From Pseudomonas viridiflava (GTDB lineage Bacteria > Pseudomonadota > Gammaproteobacteria > Pseudomonadales > Pseudomonadaceae), in contig NZ_UUPU01000078.1 in NCBI RefSeq assembly GCF_900591205.1, positions 1 to 64,000 of the forward strand: a stretch of 64,000 nt of DNA, in the 5' to 3' direction. The notes beneath the pieces were generated by a model. The model had not been told where the DNA came from. It saw nothing but the letters and a program-made list of their open reading frames with translations, and searched no databases. This document shows, one piece after another, positions 11,158 to 20,286 of the stretch. The number at the start of each line of letters is the position of its first letter. Positions within the stretch are counted from its first letter, which is position 1. A program made the translations under genes and the position numbers.

Positions 11158-12882
11158 ATGGCGAAAATCAACCTGGCCCAGCAACTGGCGACCACCCTTG
11201 AACAGGCGGGCATCAAGCGCATCTGGGGCCTGACCGGCGACAGCCTGAACGGCCTGACTGATGCGTTGCGCAGCATGGACAGCATCGAGTGGATGCATGT
11301 GCGCCACGAAGAAGTGGCCGCGTTCGCCGCCGGTGCCGAGGCCGCCGCCACCGGTGAGCTGACGGTGTGCGCCGGCAGCTGCGGGCCGGGCAACCTGCAC
11401 TTGATCAATGGCCTGTTCGACTGCCATCGCAACCATGTGCCGGTGCTGGCAATTGCCGCGCAAATCCCCTCCTCCGAAATCGGCCTGAATTACTTCCAGG
11501 AAACCCACCCCCAGGAGCTGTTCAAGGAGTGCAGCCACTTTATCGAGCTGGTCACCAACCCCGAACAGATGCCCCACGTACTGCATCGCGCCATGCGCTC
11601 GGCGATCCTCAATCGCGGCGTGGCGGTGGTGGTCATCCCAGGCGACGTGTCGCTGCTCGAAGTCGAAGACAAGCTCAAGCCCTGGCCGGCCCTGCATGCA
11701 CCGCGCACCTTGCCGGCGGAACAAGACCTGCAGCGCCTCACCGAAATCCTACACAGCAGCAAGAAAGTCACCCTGCTGTGCGGCAGTGGCTGCGCCGGCG
11801 CCCATGACCAGGTGGTGGCCCTGGCCGACGCGCTGGGTGCGCCGGTGGTGCACGCCCTGCGTGGCAAGGAGCATGTGGAATGGGACAACCCGTTCGATGT
11901 GGGCATGACCGGTCTGATCGGTTTCAGCTCCGGCTACCACGCCATGCTCGACTGCGACACGCTGATCATGCTCGGCACCGATTTCCCCTATCGCCAGTTC
12001 TACCCGACTGACGCGAAAATCATCCAGGTGGACCGCAACCCGCAGGCACTCGGCCGGCGCGCCACGCTGGACCTGGGTATCGCGGCGGATGTCAGCGAGA
12101 CCATCGCCGCGCTGCTGCCGCGCCTGACGCGCAAGACCGATCGCAGCTTCCTCGAGACCTCATTGAAACACTACGAAAAAGCCCGTCAGGGCCTGGATGA
12201 CCTGGCACAACCGTCCAAAGCCAATCGGCCTATTCACCCGCAATACGTGGCGCGGTTGCTCAGCGAACTGGCCGACGACGATGCGATTTTCACCGCCGAC
12301 GTCGGCTCGCCCACCGTATGGGCCGCACGTTACTTGAAGATGAATGGCCAGCGCCGTCTGATCGGCTCGTTCAACCACGGTTCCATGGCCAATGCCATGC
12401 CCCAGGCGATCGGCGCACAAGCTGCATTCCCTGGGCGACAGGTGATTTCGATGTCCGGCGACGGCGGGTTTGCGATGCTGATGGGGGATTTCATCTCACT
12501 GGCACAGTTGAACTTGCCGGTTAAAGTCATCGTGTTCGATAACTCATCCCTGGGGTTCGTCGCCATGGAAATGAAGGCGGCAGGTTACCTGGATGCCGGC
12601 ACCGAGCTGAAAAACCCGGACTTCGCCGCCATGTCCAACGCCATGGGCATCCTCGGTATTCGCGTGGAGCAATCCGAAGACCTGGAACCGGCCCTGCGCC
12701 GCGCCCTGGCCCATGACGGACCGGTGCTGGTGGATGTGGTCACGGCCACTCAGGAGCTGGTAATGCCGCCCAGTATCAAGCTGGAACAGGCCAAAGGCTT
12801 CAGCCTGTATATGCTCAAGGCGGTGATGAGCGGGCGCGGTGACGAGGTGATTGAACTGGCGCGCACCAACTGGCTGCGCTGA
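11158..12882 (+). CDS. poxB: Pyruvate oxidase, thiamine-diphosphate dependent (PoxB-like)
   Basis: The 574-residue protein has the three domains of ThDP enzymes. The catalytic glutamate lies in HVRHEEVAAFAAGAEA (about residues 44-59). The Mg-ThDP motif runs GDGGFAMLMG to DNSSLGF (about 436-466). The middle FAD/nucleotide domain contains CGSGCAGAHD. It most resembles E. coli PoxB, the peripheral-membrane quinone-dependent enzyme making acetate and CO2 from pyruvate; a related acetolactate-synthase-like oxidase cannot be excluded. The ATG at 11158 has TTGGAG 7 nt upstream, so the in-frame TTG at 11146 is unlikely to be used. It stands alone, ended by a GC-rich hairpin. Confidence 0.87.
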   Translation: MAKINLAQQLATTLEQAGIKRIWGLTGDSLNGLTDALRSMDSIEWMHVRHEEVAAFAAGAEAAATGELTVCAGSCGPGNLHLINGLFDCHRNHVPVLAIAAQIPSSEIGLNYFQETHPQELFKECSHFIELVTNPEQMPHVLHRAMRSAILNRGVAVVVIPGDVSLLEVEDKLKPWPALHAPRTLPAEQDLQRLTEILHSSKKVTLLCGSGCAGAHDQVVALADALGAPVVHALRGKEHVEWDNPFDVGMTGLIGFSSGYHAMLDCDTLIMLGTDFPYRQFYPTDAKIIQVDRNPQALGRRATLDLGIAADVSETIAALLPRLTRKTDRSFLETSLKHYEKARQGLDDLAQPSKANRPIHPQYVARLLSELADDDAIFTADVGSPTVWAARYLKMNGQRRLIGSFNHGSMANAMPQAIGAQAAFPGRQVISMSGDGGFAMLMGDFISLAQLNLPVKVIVFDNSSLGFVAMEMKAAGYLDAGTELKNPDFAAMSNAMGILGIRVEQSEDLEPALRRALAHDGPVLVDVVTATQELVMPPSIKLEQAKGFSLYMLKAVMSGRGDEVIELARTNWLR

Positions 12883-12890
12883 GCTAAAAC

Positions 12891-12919
12891 TGTGGGAGGG
12901 GGCTTGCCCCCCTCCCACA
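12891..12919. terminator. GC-rich hairpin (single REP pair) after poxB
   Basis: TGTGGGAGGGGG pairs with CCCCCTCCCACA with almost no loop, directly between the convergent ends of poxB and the FMN reductase gene. It is a collapsed REPIN (both REP heads without the usual spacer) and probably terminates both transcripts. There is no long T-tract. Confidence 0.65.
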
Positions 12920-12937
12920 TTGGATCTGGTTGTCAAA

Positions 12938-13495
12938 TCAAGCGTGTTGTTTTTCCACCCACTTGGCGTAGGCATCAATAAACGCTTGCAGGAACGGCTT
13001 GGTCTTTTCCGATACCTTGCCCGACTCATCAAACACGCTGCCCGCGCCGCCGAGGTAAGCCTCAGGCTGCTGCATGCAAGGCACGTCGAGGAACACCAGG
13101 GACTGGCGCAGATGGTGGTTGGCACCAAAGCCGCCAATGGCACCCGGCGATACGCTGATGATCGCGCCCGGCTTGCCGCTCCAGGCGCTCTGCCCATAGG
13201 GGCGGGAGCCCACGTCAATCGCGTTCTTCAACGGCGCGGGTACGGAGCGGTTGTACTCGGGGGTCACAAACAGCACCGCGTCGGATGAACGTACCTGCTG
13301 ACGGAAAGTACTGTAGGCTGCCGGTGGCGCAGCACCGTCGATGTCTTCGTTGTAGAGCGGCAAATCGCCAATTTCCACAATGTTCAACTTCAGGTTGGCA
13401 GGGGCCAGTTCGGCCAGTGCCAGCGCGACCTTGCGGTTGATCGAGTCTTTTCTCAAGCTGCCAACCAGGACGGCAATCGTGTAGACCTTGCTCAT
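12938..13495 (-). CDS. NADPH-dependent FMN reductase (ChrR/YieF type)
   Basis: This 185-residue flavodoxin-like protein has the family motifs VGSLRKDSINRK (residues 11-22, FMN phosphate loop), TPEYNRSVPAPLKNAID (about 79-95) and SPGAIGGFGANHHLRQ. Members reduce quinones, chromate or azo compounds with NAD(P)H and limit redox cycling. The active form is a tetramer in characterised homologues. The gene stands alone on the minus strand, convergent with poxB. Substrate choice cannot be read from the sequence; 'chromate reductase' is a family label rather than evidence of chromate resistance. Confidence 0.87.
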   Translation of the reverse strand: MSKVYTIAVLVGSLRKDSINRKVALALAELAPANLKLNIVEIGDLPLYNEDIDGAAPPAAYSTFRQQVRSSDAVLFVTPEYNRSVPAPLKNAIDVGSRPYGQSAWSGKPGAIISVSPGAIGGFGANHHLRQSLVFLDVPCMQQPEAYLGGAGSVFDESGKVSEKTKPFLQAFIDAYAKWVEKQHA

Positions 13496-13721
13496 TGGGG
13501 TTTCCCGACGTCTGACTAAAGGAGCTAGTAGTTATAGAGGCTTCGCGACGCGATCACCAGAAGGTTTTGCTCATCCGCCGGGTGTTTGTCTCGCACCACG
13601 ATGCGCAGGAAGCGTCTGAAAACATCAGCGAATTTTATTTTTTTCCATAGGTAAACTACCCCGCACTATGACGGTCTACAGAACCGCAAATCGAGTGTTT
13701 ATCTCCAGAGGTTCTAAACAG

Positions 13722-13958
13722 ATGGCAGCAGTACTAGTCGGACAGTTTCATGCCAGAGACGCAGAAGGACGTGTGTACTCGGTGCATGAGTTCCAGGAAT
13801 CCAACCCGGCGCAAGGCGACCTGGCTGGCTCGGCACCCACCACCACCTACAAGCTGGCCATTGGCGACCGTGTAGAAAAACTGGAAGGCGATGAGTTCAA
13901 ACTGATCCAGTCGGGGACCATCATCGTCCGCGAATCGCAAACCACCCTCGCTTCATAA
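13722..13958 (+). CDS. Small conserved hypothetical protein
   Basis: This 78-residue soluble protein starts MAAVLVGQFHARDAEGRVYS and is followed by a predicted small beta-rich fold (YKLAIGDRVEKLEGDEFKL). I take the ATG at 13722, with AGAGG 10 nt upstream; an upstream ATG at 13668 would add 18 residues of different character. I know near-identical short proteins only from Pseudomonas, none with a known function. The 226 bp upstream hold no other visible gene. Confidence 0.72.
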   Translation: MAAVLVGQFHARDAEGRVYSVHEFQESNPAQGDLAGSAPTTTYKLAIGDRVEKLEGDEFKLIQSGTIIVRESQTTLAS

Positions 13959-14020
13959 GCTGATCCCGCGAACGTACCTGCTCAGTCCTGGCCAATGACG
14001 GCATTGACTGGGCTGGGCGA

Positions 14021-14365
14021 TCATGGCCTGCGAAGCTCCGTCACTTCAGCCCCTTCCTCGCCGTCCATTTGCTTGAGCGCCACCATCAACCTCCCCCGCT
14101 CGCCCTCCACCGCATACATCAAGCGCTTATAGCCCGGCGAATTGTGCGCGGGATACGCCACCACCTGCCTGACCAGCGTGATACCCAGCACTGCACCCAC
14201 CTGCTCAGCCACGGGTTCCTGGGCGCGGATAAACGTTTCGAGTGCGAGGTTTTCGGGCGTGATGTCGTCGTGACTGCCGAAGAGATAAGCAGCCACGCAG
14301 CCGATGGTCAAAAGAACCAGCAGTTGCTTGGCCGTTACCCCGAGAAATGTCGAGGGTAGAGGCAT
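14021..14365 (-). CDS. Hypothetical membrane-anchored protein
   Basis: The 114-residue protein has a single N-terminal membrane helix (about residues 12-30, TAKQLLVLLTIGCVAAYLFG) followed by a periplasmic-looking soluble domain with charged ends. It lies 85 bp downstream of the GspG-like pseudopilin on the same strand, so the two may share a transcript. A role next to a pseudopilin is suggestive only. I do not recognise a named family. Confidence 0.65.
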   Translation of the reverse strand: MPLPSTFLGVTAKQLLVLLTIGCVAAYLFGSHDDITPENLALETFIRAQEPVAEQVGAVLGITLVRQVVAYPAHNSPGYKRLMYAVEGERGRLMVALKQMDGEEGAEVTELRRP

Positions 14366-14450
14366 ATGAGACCAGACCTGTTTTTGTTGTAATGGTCGTT
14401 GATGATCAGACGAGCCATTTTAATCAGGTCGGCGGTTAATGCCAGATGAT

Positions 14451-14897
14451 TCACTGGTCGCCGTAGGTAATATCCTTGTTCTCCCCCACACCACCCACTG
14501 TCCGGTCCTTGCCGAACGAAAACAGGTCGAAAGGCGTGCGAGCCTGGGTTGGCGGGTAGTGGTACTGATAAGCGACGCCCCACGGGTCGCTCAGCAAGTC
14601 TTCGTCGACGTAGGGCCCAGTCCATTGCGCCTCACCCGCAGGCTGCTTGACCAGGGCGTCCAGGCCCTCTTCATCGGTGGGGTAGCGACCGGTGTCTTGG
14701 TGGAACTGTTCAACGGCCTTGCCCAATGTAGCCACCTGAGCCTTGGCCGTGGCAATTTCCGCCAACGCTACATCACCGAACAGCCGCGGCCCCAGCGCGA
14801 GTGCCAATAACCCAATGATGACCAGCACCACCAGCACCGCCCACCGCGTAAAACCGCGCTGGCTACTTAGTGTTCCGACAGCTGTGAGTCGTGGCAT
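14451..14897 (-). CDS. GspG-like major pseudopilin, orphan
   Basis: This 148-residue protein has a prepilin site RG-FT near residue 15, a hydrophobic N-helix, and the C-terminal GspG features (RYPTDEEGLDALV, then DPWGVAYQY). GspG forms the periplasmic pseudopilus of type II secretion systems. Two oddities stand out. The helix after cleavage reads FTRWAVLVV, so the glutamate normally at mature position 5 is absent. No other gsp gene is in view, only a small membrane protein 85 bp downstream. It could be a stray pseudopilin using another T2SS, or have a different role. Confidence 0.82.
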   Translation of the reverse strand: MPRLTAVGTLSSQRGFTRWAVLVVLVIIGLLALALGPRLFGDVALAEIATAKAQVATLGKAVEQFHQDTGRYPTDEEGLDALVKQPAGEAQWTGPYVDEDLLSDPWGVAYQYHYPPTQARTPFDLFSFGKDRTVGGVGENKDITYGDQ

Positions 14898-15037
14898 TGT
14901 GAGGCTCCCCTTTTTCCTCGGTGATCACGTGGGTTATACGTCCTGCGGGTTGCACTTGCCTACAGGGTAATTGGAACGGCCCCGCTCTTTTTTACCGGGC
15001 CATTGAATCCCCGCCCTGCTGACCCTAGACTCCGGCC

Positions 15038-15931
15038 ATGCGTTTACGTCATATCGAAGTGATTCAGGCCATCTTGCAGACCGGACACCTCGGCACGGCC
15101 GCCGAATGGTTGCAACTCCCCGTGGGCGATGTAGACGCGGCGCTCCAGGAGGCCGAGCAGCAACTGGGGTTCATGCTGTTTGCCAGCGTCCGCGGGCGCT
15201 TGCAAGCCACGCGTGAGACCCTGGAATTGCAGGCCGCGATTGCCCATCTGTATGAAGCACTGGAGCCGGTGCAGCGCCTGGCCAGCCGCTTGAAACACCA
15301 TCACGCCCCAACCCTGCGCGCCCTGTGCACACCGCCACTGGCCAATCAACTGTTGCCCCAAAGCATCGCGCTACTGCGCCGGCGCTTCCAGGACACTCCC
15401 TGCAACCTGTCGAGCCAGCCGACCCGGGACATCGTCAAAAGCCTGCTGCTGCACGAAGCCGACGTGGGGCTGAGCCTGCATGACCCAGAACACCCGCAAA
15501 TCCAGAGCAGCGTGCTGGCCCAAGGCAAATTGCAATTGCTGGCGCCCCATGGCTGGCTCAAGCCCAAGCAAAAGTACAGTGCACTGCAGGACCTCGCCGG
15601 CCAATCTATGATCGGGCTGGAGGGGCAAGACCCGCTCAGCCGCCTGCTGGACGCCAAGCTGCAAGCCTTGCGCCCGCTGCCGGTGGTGCAGACGCGGGTC
15701 CAGACCTACCAGATGATGCGCAGCATGGTCGAGGCCGGTGAAGGTTTGGCGATTGTCGACCCGTTCACCGCGTTCGGCGCTCGCGAGGCGGGGCTGGATG
15801 CATGCCCGGTGTCGCCGCCGATCATGGTCAGCCTGTATGCGCTGACACTGAAGGATGGCGTGGCCTCACCGGCGCTCAATGCGTTGCTGGAGATCGTCAC
15901 CCAAAAGGCGCAAAGCCTGATGGCGATTTAA
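15038..15931 (+). CDS. LysR-family transcriptional regulator
   Basis: The 297-residue protein has an N-terminal winged helix (MRLRHIEVIQAILQTGHLGTA) and a LysR-type co-inducer domain (DIVKSLLLHEADVGL; MIGLEGQDP). The recognition helix is atypical (LQLPVGDVDAALQEAEQQLG rather than the usual QPxxSxxIxxLE), so it is a diverged member. It converges with the acetyltransferase gene, the two stop codons sharing TTAA. It does not face an obvious target gene, and the divergent partner upstream is the gspG-like gene 140 bp away. Confidence 0.82.
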   Translation: MRLRHIEVIQAILQTGHLGTAAEWLQLPVGDVDAALQEAEQQLGFMLFASVRGRLQATRETLELQAAIAHLYEALEPVQRLASRLKHHHAPTLRALCTPPLANQLLPQSIALLRRRFQDTPCNLSSQPTRDIVKSLLLHEADVGLSLHDPEHPQIQSSVLAQGKLQLLAPHGWLKPKQKYSALQDLAGQSMIGLEGQDPLSRLLDAKLQALRPLPVVQTRVQTYQMMRSMVEAGEGLAIVDPFTAFGAREAGLDACPVSPPIMVSLYALTLKDGVASPALNALLEIVTQKAQSLMAI

Positions 15932-16515
15932 GCCAGTCCGACTTCGGCCTTGAACAACCGATACCAGAAAATCGCCACCTCACGGGTCTGCGGATCAATC
16001 CCGCGATAACGCAGGTGGTCGATCCCGCCCATCACATAGCCGCTGCGTTCATACAACCGGCAGGCGCCCAGGTTGTTGTTCTGGGTTTCCAGCATCATGC
16101 CTGGCAGGTTTTTCTTGCGGCTCCAGAACTGCGCCACATCCAGCAGGGCCTTGGCCACCCCGTGGCGGCGTGCGGGCAAGGCCACTGCCAGTTCATCGAC
16201 GTGGGCAAAGCCGTTCCAGTTGGTGCTGACCACGATATGCCCCACCGCCCGATCATCCAGGTAGGCCATGAAGATCGCACTGTCAGGCGCATCGCGAAAG
16301 CTGGCGAACTCTTCGGGGTCGATGCCATAGCACTTGCGGTACGGCACAATGCGCTCCACGGGCCATTGATCGACCCGCTTGCCCATTTGCGGCTCACCGT
16401 AGGCGCTGACCTCAAAGCTGAAGTCATTGCCCCATACGTAGGCATCAAAGCCTTCGTCGGCCACCCGAACACTGAGCCCCGGATACTTCGGGTTCATTAC
16501 AGCCTGCATAAACAT
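15928..16515 (-). CDS. GNAT-family N-acetyltransferase
   Basis: The 195-residue protein has the GNAT fold, with the acetyl-CoA site around LAVALPARRHGVAKALLD (about residues 118-135, Q/RxxGxA-type loop) and the C-terminal LYERSGYVMGG. It begins 2 bp after the stop codon of ldcA, with AAGGG 6 nt before the ATG at 16515, so it is in an operon with the decarboxylase. An obvious possibility is acetylation of a polyamine such as cadaverine, but this is inferred from position only. Its stop overlaps the stop of the convergent lysR gene. Confidence 0.85.
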   Translation of the reverse strand: MFMQAVMNPKYPGLSVRVADEGFDAYVWGNDFSFEVSAYGEPQMGKRVDQWPVERIVPYRKCYGIDPEEFASFRDAPDSAIFMAYLDDRAVGHIVVSTNWNGFAHVDELAVALPARRHGVAKALLDVAQFWSRKKNLPGMMLETQNNNLGACRLYERSGYVMGGIDHLRYRGIDPQTREVAIFWYRLFKAEVGLA

Positions 16516-16517
16516 TT

Positions 16518-18773
16518 TTAACCCTTGATGCAATCGACGGTGTAACAACGACCCGTGCCGTCGTCTTCGTGTTGCAACCCATGAACATCCGCGACAAAAC
16601 CGGGGAAACTGCTATCGAAGGTCCGGGCAAACGCCAGGTAATCAACGATGGATCGGGTTGACTCGGTAAAGCGCTCACCCGGCATGATCAGCGGAATCCC
16701 GGGTGGATAAGGCACCAGCATCACGGCAGCGATGCGCCCTGGCAACGCGTCGATCGACACTGCTTCCACTTCCCCCCTGACCAACTGATCGTAGGCGTGC
16801 GCGGGTTTCATCGCGATTTCCGGCAGCACCGTGTACATCCGCTTAAGGTGCTTGGCCGTCGCGTTGCTACGGTAACAGCTATGCAATTGATCGCACAGGT
16901 CGCGCAAACCCAGGCCCTGATAACGCATCGGGCCTTGGGCGAACACCGATGGCAAACAACTGGCCAGGCTGACATTGGCGTCGTAACTGCGCTTGAACTC
17001 CAGTAACTCGGTGAGCAAGGTACTCCATTTGCCCTTGGTGATACCCATGGAAAACAGCACGAGGAAGGAATACAGCCCGGTCTTTTCTACCACCAGGCCA
17101 CGCTCCCAGAGAAACTTGCTGACCACTGCCGCAGGGATCCCGCAATCGCTCAAGGCGCCGCCGGCTGTGAGGCCAGGCATCACCAGGGTCACTTTGATCG
17201 GGTCCAGGAGCACGTAATCTTCGGCAACATCCCCAAAACCGTGCCAATCGTCCTGGGGTTGCAGCAGCCAGTCCGCCGTGGCCACCCGATCAATGCCCGC
17301 CACCGAGGGCGGCTGCCAGATCGAAAACCACCAGTCTTCGGCAGCGATATGCTGGCGCAGGTTGGCCAGGGCGCGGCGAAAGCTCAGGGCTTCGTCGAAC
17401 ATTTCCTGCAACAGCGAACGCCCGGCGGGGCCTTCCATCATCGCCGAGGCCACATCCAGTGAGGCGATGATGCTGTATTGCGGCGAGGTGGAGATATGCA
17501 TCATGAACGCTTCGTTGAAACGGTCACGGTCCAGCTGGCGAGCGCCGCCGTCCTGTACATGGATCATTGATGCCTGACTGAACGCCGCCAGCAGCTTGTG
17601 GGTGGAGTGGGTGGTGAACACCAGCGGGCTGTCCGGCGTGCGCGAGGTGCCCATGCCGTAGCGCCCGGCGAAGAACTCGTGGAAGGCCGCATACGCGTAC
17701 CAGGCTTCGTCAAAGTGCAACACCTCGACACTGTTGCCCAATTGCTGCTTGATCAGCTCGGCGTTGTAGCACAGGCCGTCGTAGGTCGAGTTGGTGACCA
17801 CCGCCAGCTTGACCTTAGGCGGGCGACCACGGGCCAGGGGGCTGGCTTCGATCTTGGCGCGAATCGACTCCGGGCTGAATTCGCTGAGCGGAATCGGCCC
17901 GATGATCCCCAGCTCGTTACGCTCCGGGCACAGGTACAGCGGGATGGCGCCGGTCATGATGATCGAGTGCAACACCGACTTGTGGCAATTGCGGTCCACC
18001 AGCACCAAGTCATCGCGCCCCACCATGGAGTGCCACACGATTTTGTTGGCGGTCGAGGTGCCATTGATCACGAAGAACGTATGGTCGGCGCCGAAGTTGC
18101 GCGCAGCGCGAGCCTCAGCTTCCGCCAGCGGCCCGGTATGATCGAGCAGCGAGCCCAGCTCGGGCACCGAGACCGACAAGTCGGAGCGCAGGGTGTTTTC
18201 CCCGAAAAACTGATGAAACGCCTGCCCCACCGGGCTTTTACGATAGGCCACGCCGCCGCCATGGCCGGGGGTGTGCCAGGAGTAATTGGAGTCGGCGGTG
18301 TGCTGCACCAGCGCTTTGAAAAAAGGCGGCAACAAGCCATCCAGGTAGGTGCGCGCCGCACGGGCCACTTGCCGGGCGAGAAACGGCACCGTGTCTTCGA
18401 ACAGATACAGAATCCCGCGCAACTGGTTAAGCTCGCTCATGGCATCGGCCGGCGCGTTTTCCAGGGTGACTTGCTCGCCCAGTGCGAAGATCGGCAGGGC
18501 AGGCGCCCGCACCCGCGCCAGGCGGATCAGCTCGACCATGTTTTGCAGCAGGTGGGTATTTTCGCCGGCGCCTTCGGCGGCAATCAGCATGCACGCGAGG
18601 CCGTGATGGGTTGAGGCCACCAGCCGCCCTTCGGCGTAGTCCACTGCAGAAAAAATGCTGAAGCCCTCTTGCTCCAGTTCTTTGGCGATGCCTCGGACCC
18701 GGTCACCGGCAACGGTGTCGGCCTTGATGTCACGGTGCACGATCAGAACGGGGAACTTCAGGTCTTTGTACAT
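16518..18773 (-). CDS. ldcA: Lysine decarboxylase (Orn/Lys/Arg decarboxylase class I)
   Basis: The 751-residue fold-type-I PLP enzyme has an N-terminal receiver-like wing domain (about 1-130), the PLP domain with HTPGHGGG and the Schiff-base lysine in TTHSTHKLLAAFSQ (about residue 390), and a C-terminal domain with PYPPGIPLIMPGE. The length and start match, from memory, LdcA of P. aeruginosa (PA1818), which makes cadaverine from lysine in arginine/lysine catabolism; arginine decarboxylase activity is the alternative. A GNAT acetyltransferase follows 2 bp after the stop. Codon use is normal for the host. Confidence 0.88.
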   Translation of the reverse strand: MYKDLKFPVLIVHRDIKADTVAGDRVRGIAKELEQEGFSIFSAVDYAEGRLVASTHHGLACMLIAAEGAGENTHLLQNMVELIRLARVRAPALPIFALGEQVTLENAPADAMSELNQLRGILYLFEDTVPFLARQVARAARTYLDGLLPPFFKALVQHTADSNYSWHTPGHGGGVAYRKSPVGQAFHQFFGENTLRSDLSVSVPELGSLLDHTGPLAEAEARAARNFGADHTFFVINGTSTANKIVWHSMVGRDDLVLVDRNCHKSVLHSIIMTGAIPLYLCPERNELGIIGPIPLSEFSPESIRAKIEASPLARGRPPKVKLAVVTNSTYDGLCYNAELIKQQLGNSVEVLHFDEAWYAYAAFHEFFAGRYGMGTSRTPDSPLVFTTHSTHKLLAAFSQASMIHVQDGGARQLDRDRFNEAFMMHISTSPQYSIIASLDVASAMMEGPAGRSLLQEMFDEALSFRRALANLRQHIAAEDWWFSIWQPPSVAGIDRVATADWLLQPQDDWHGFGDVAEDYVLLDPIKVTLVMPGLTAGGALSDCGIPAAVVSKFLWERGLVVEKTGLYSFLVLFSMGITKGKWSTLLTELLEFKRSYDANVSLASCLPSVFAQGPMRYQGLGLRDLCDQLHSCYRSNATAKHLKRMYTVLPEIAMKPAHAYDQLVRGEVEAVSIDALPGRIAAVMLVPYPPGIPLIMPGERFTESTRSIVDYLAFARTFDSSFPGFVADVHGLQHEDDGTGRCYTVDCIKG

Positions 18774-18864
18774 GAGCGCGTAGAGTCCTGAGGGCTATGT
18801 ACTCAAGGGTAGAAGGTGGGACCGGATGTGGCGAATGAAGATTTTGCCGACGATGAAGATCAAC

Positions 18865-18952
18865 TGTGGGAGCGGGCTTGCTCGCGAATGCGGTGGTTCA
18901 GTCAATGCATAGGGCGACTGACACACCGCATTCGCGAGCAAGCCCGCTCCCA
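18865..18952. repeat. REPIN (GCGGGCTTGCTCGCGAA type)
   Basis: Inverted REP units TGTGGGAGCGGGCTTGCTCG and TTCGCGAGCAAGCCCGCTCC flank a short spacer between the ldcA promoter side and the 3' end of dnaQ. It is the same subtype as the copy at 30984 and differs from the GGGGGCTTGCCCCC subtype. Confidence 0.85.
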
Positions 18953-18967
18953 AATTTTTGACCGTGT

Positions 18968-19726
18968 TCAGTCTTGGGAATATTGCGGGGTCAGTTGGGT
19001 CCACAATGCCGGCGCACCCGCCGACTTGGCAATCGCTTCCAGGCGCGCCGCATGCTCGGCCAGGTCCTGCTCGCTGGCGCGGATGATGGTAGTCGGCTTG
19101 CGATCCGCCGGCAGGCGACGGATTTCCGAAGGGCGGTTGCCCGAGCCTTCCGCCGAACCGCTGCCGTCCGACGCATTGCCCGCCAGCGACAGGCTGGTCT
19201 GCCCGCCGGTCATGGTCAGGTAGACGTCGGCGAGAATCTCGGAGTCGAGCAACGCGCCGTGGAGTTCACGGCCGGAGTTGTCGACACCATAGCGTTTGCA
19301 CAAGGCATCGAGGCTGTTGCGTTGGCCGGGGTGACGCTCACGGGCCATCATCAAGGTGTCGAGGATCGAACAGTGCTGGGAAATGTCCGCACGGTCCGTC
19401 TGCCCCATCAGGGCAAATTCGTTGTTGATGAAGCCGACGTCGAACGCCGCGTTATGGATGATCAGCTGCGCACCGTTGATGAACTCGAAGAACTCGTCCG
19501 CGACTTCAGCGAAACGCGGTTTGCCCTTGAGGAATTCATCGGTGATGCCGTGGACGCCGATCGCGCCTTCGTCACTGTCGCGATCCGGTTGCAGGTAGAC
19601 GTGAAAATGACGCCCGGTCAGGCGCCGCCCCATCAGTTCGACACAGCCGATTTCAATGATCCGGTGGCCGTCGGTCACCGGCATGCCGGTGGTTTCGGTA
19701 TCGAGTACAACAGATCGGATGGCCAT
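18968..19726 (-). CDS. dnaQ: DNA polymerase III epsilon subunit (proofreading exonuclease)
   Basis: The 252-residue protein has the three DEDDh exonuclease motifs: LDTETTG (Exo I, residues 8-14), HNAAFDVGF (Exo II, about 96-104) and HGALLDSEILADVY (Exo III, His and Asp). These remove mispaired 3' ends during replication. A C-terminal tail of ~60 residues, low in hydrophobicity, should bind the alpha subunit. It follows rnhA by 64 bp on the same strand, the classic rnhA-dnaQ neighbourhood. There is nothing unusual in length or codon use. Confidence 0.96.
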   Translation of the reverse strand: MAIRSVVLDTETTGMPVTDGHRIIEIGCVELMGRRLTGRHFHVYLQPDRDSDEGAIGVHGITDEFLKGKPRFAEVADEFFEFINGAQLIIHNAAFDVGFINNEFALMGQTDRADISQHCSILDTLMMARERHPGQRNSLDALCKRYGVDNSGRELHGALLDSEILADVYLTMTGGQTSLSLAGNASDGSGSAEGSGNRPSEIRRLPADRKPTTIIRASEQDLAEHAARLEAIAKSAGAPALWTQLTPQYSQD

Positions 19727-19790
19727 CAGGGTTCAGCTCTCAACGGTGTGATGTGTATCAAAGGGCGCGATGTTAACACGTCAGCCAGCC

Positions 19791-20243
19791 TCAGCTCTGC
19801 TTGTAGCCGCGCACTTCGTCCACGCCTCTGTTGGCGAGCTGGTCGGCGCGCTCGTTGCCAGGGTGGCCGATGTGCCCGCGAACCCACTTCCAGGTGATGT
19901 CATGGCGATTGCATTGTTCATCGAGCAGTTGCCACAGGTCGGCGTTTTTTACCGGTTCCTTGGCGGCAGTCTTCCAGCCACGCTTCTTCCAGTTGACCAT
20001 CCACTCGTTGATGCCTTTCATCACGTATTGCGAGTCGGTCACCAGCAGCACGTTGCAGCGGCGCTTGAGCTCTTCCAGCCCGCGAATGGCGCCCATCAGC
20101 TCCATGCGGTTGTTGGTGGTGTTGGCTTCGCCGCCCCACAACTCCTTCTCCACGCCTTTGCACACCAGCAACGCGCCCCAGCCGCCAGGGCCCGGGTTGC
20201 CCTTGCAGGCGCCATCGGTGAAGAGTTCTACGCTATCGGTCAT
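19791..20243 (-). CDS. rnhA: Ribonuclease HI
   Basis: The 150-residue protein matches the standard RNase HI length and degrades the RNA strand of RNA-DNA hybrids. Active-site carboxylates are visible in LFTDGACKGNPG (Asp), NRMELMG (Glu), TDSQYVMKG (Asp) and HPGNERAD (Asp/His). I chose the ATG at 20243 because it gives the family length; an ATG four codons upstream is possible. It lies between a methyltransferase gene and dnaQ, all on the minus strand. Confidence 0.96.
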   Translation of the reverse strand: MTDSVELFTDGACKGNPGPGGWGALLVCKGVEKELWGGEANTTNNRMELMGAIRGLEELKRRCNVLLVTDSQYVMKGINEWMVNWKKRGWKTAAKEPVKNADLWQLLDEQCNRHDITWKWVRGHIGHPGNERADQLANRGVDEVRGYKQS

Positions 20244-20286
20244 CGTTGCTTCCATCAAAACAGGCGGGGTGATATCAAAAAAGGTT

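Noticed and set aside
17598..18614. Long + strand frame opposite ldcA
   Set aside because: Shadow frame; the decarboxylase occupies the other strand with all motifs.
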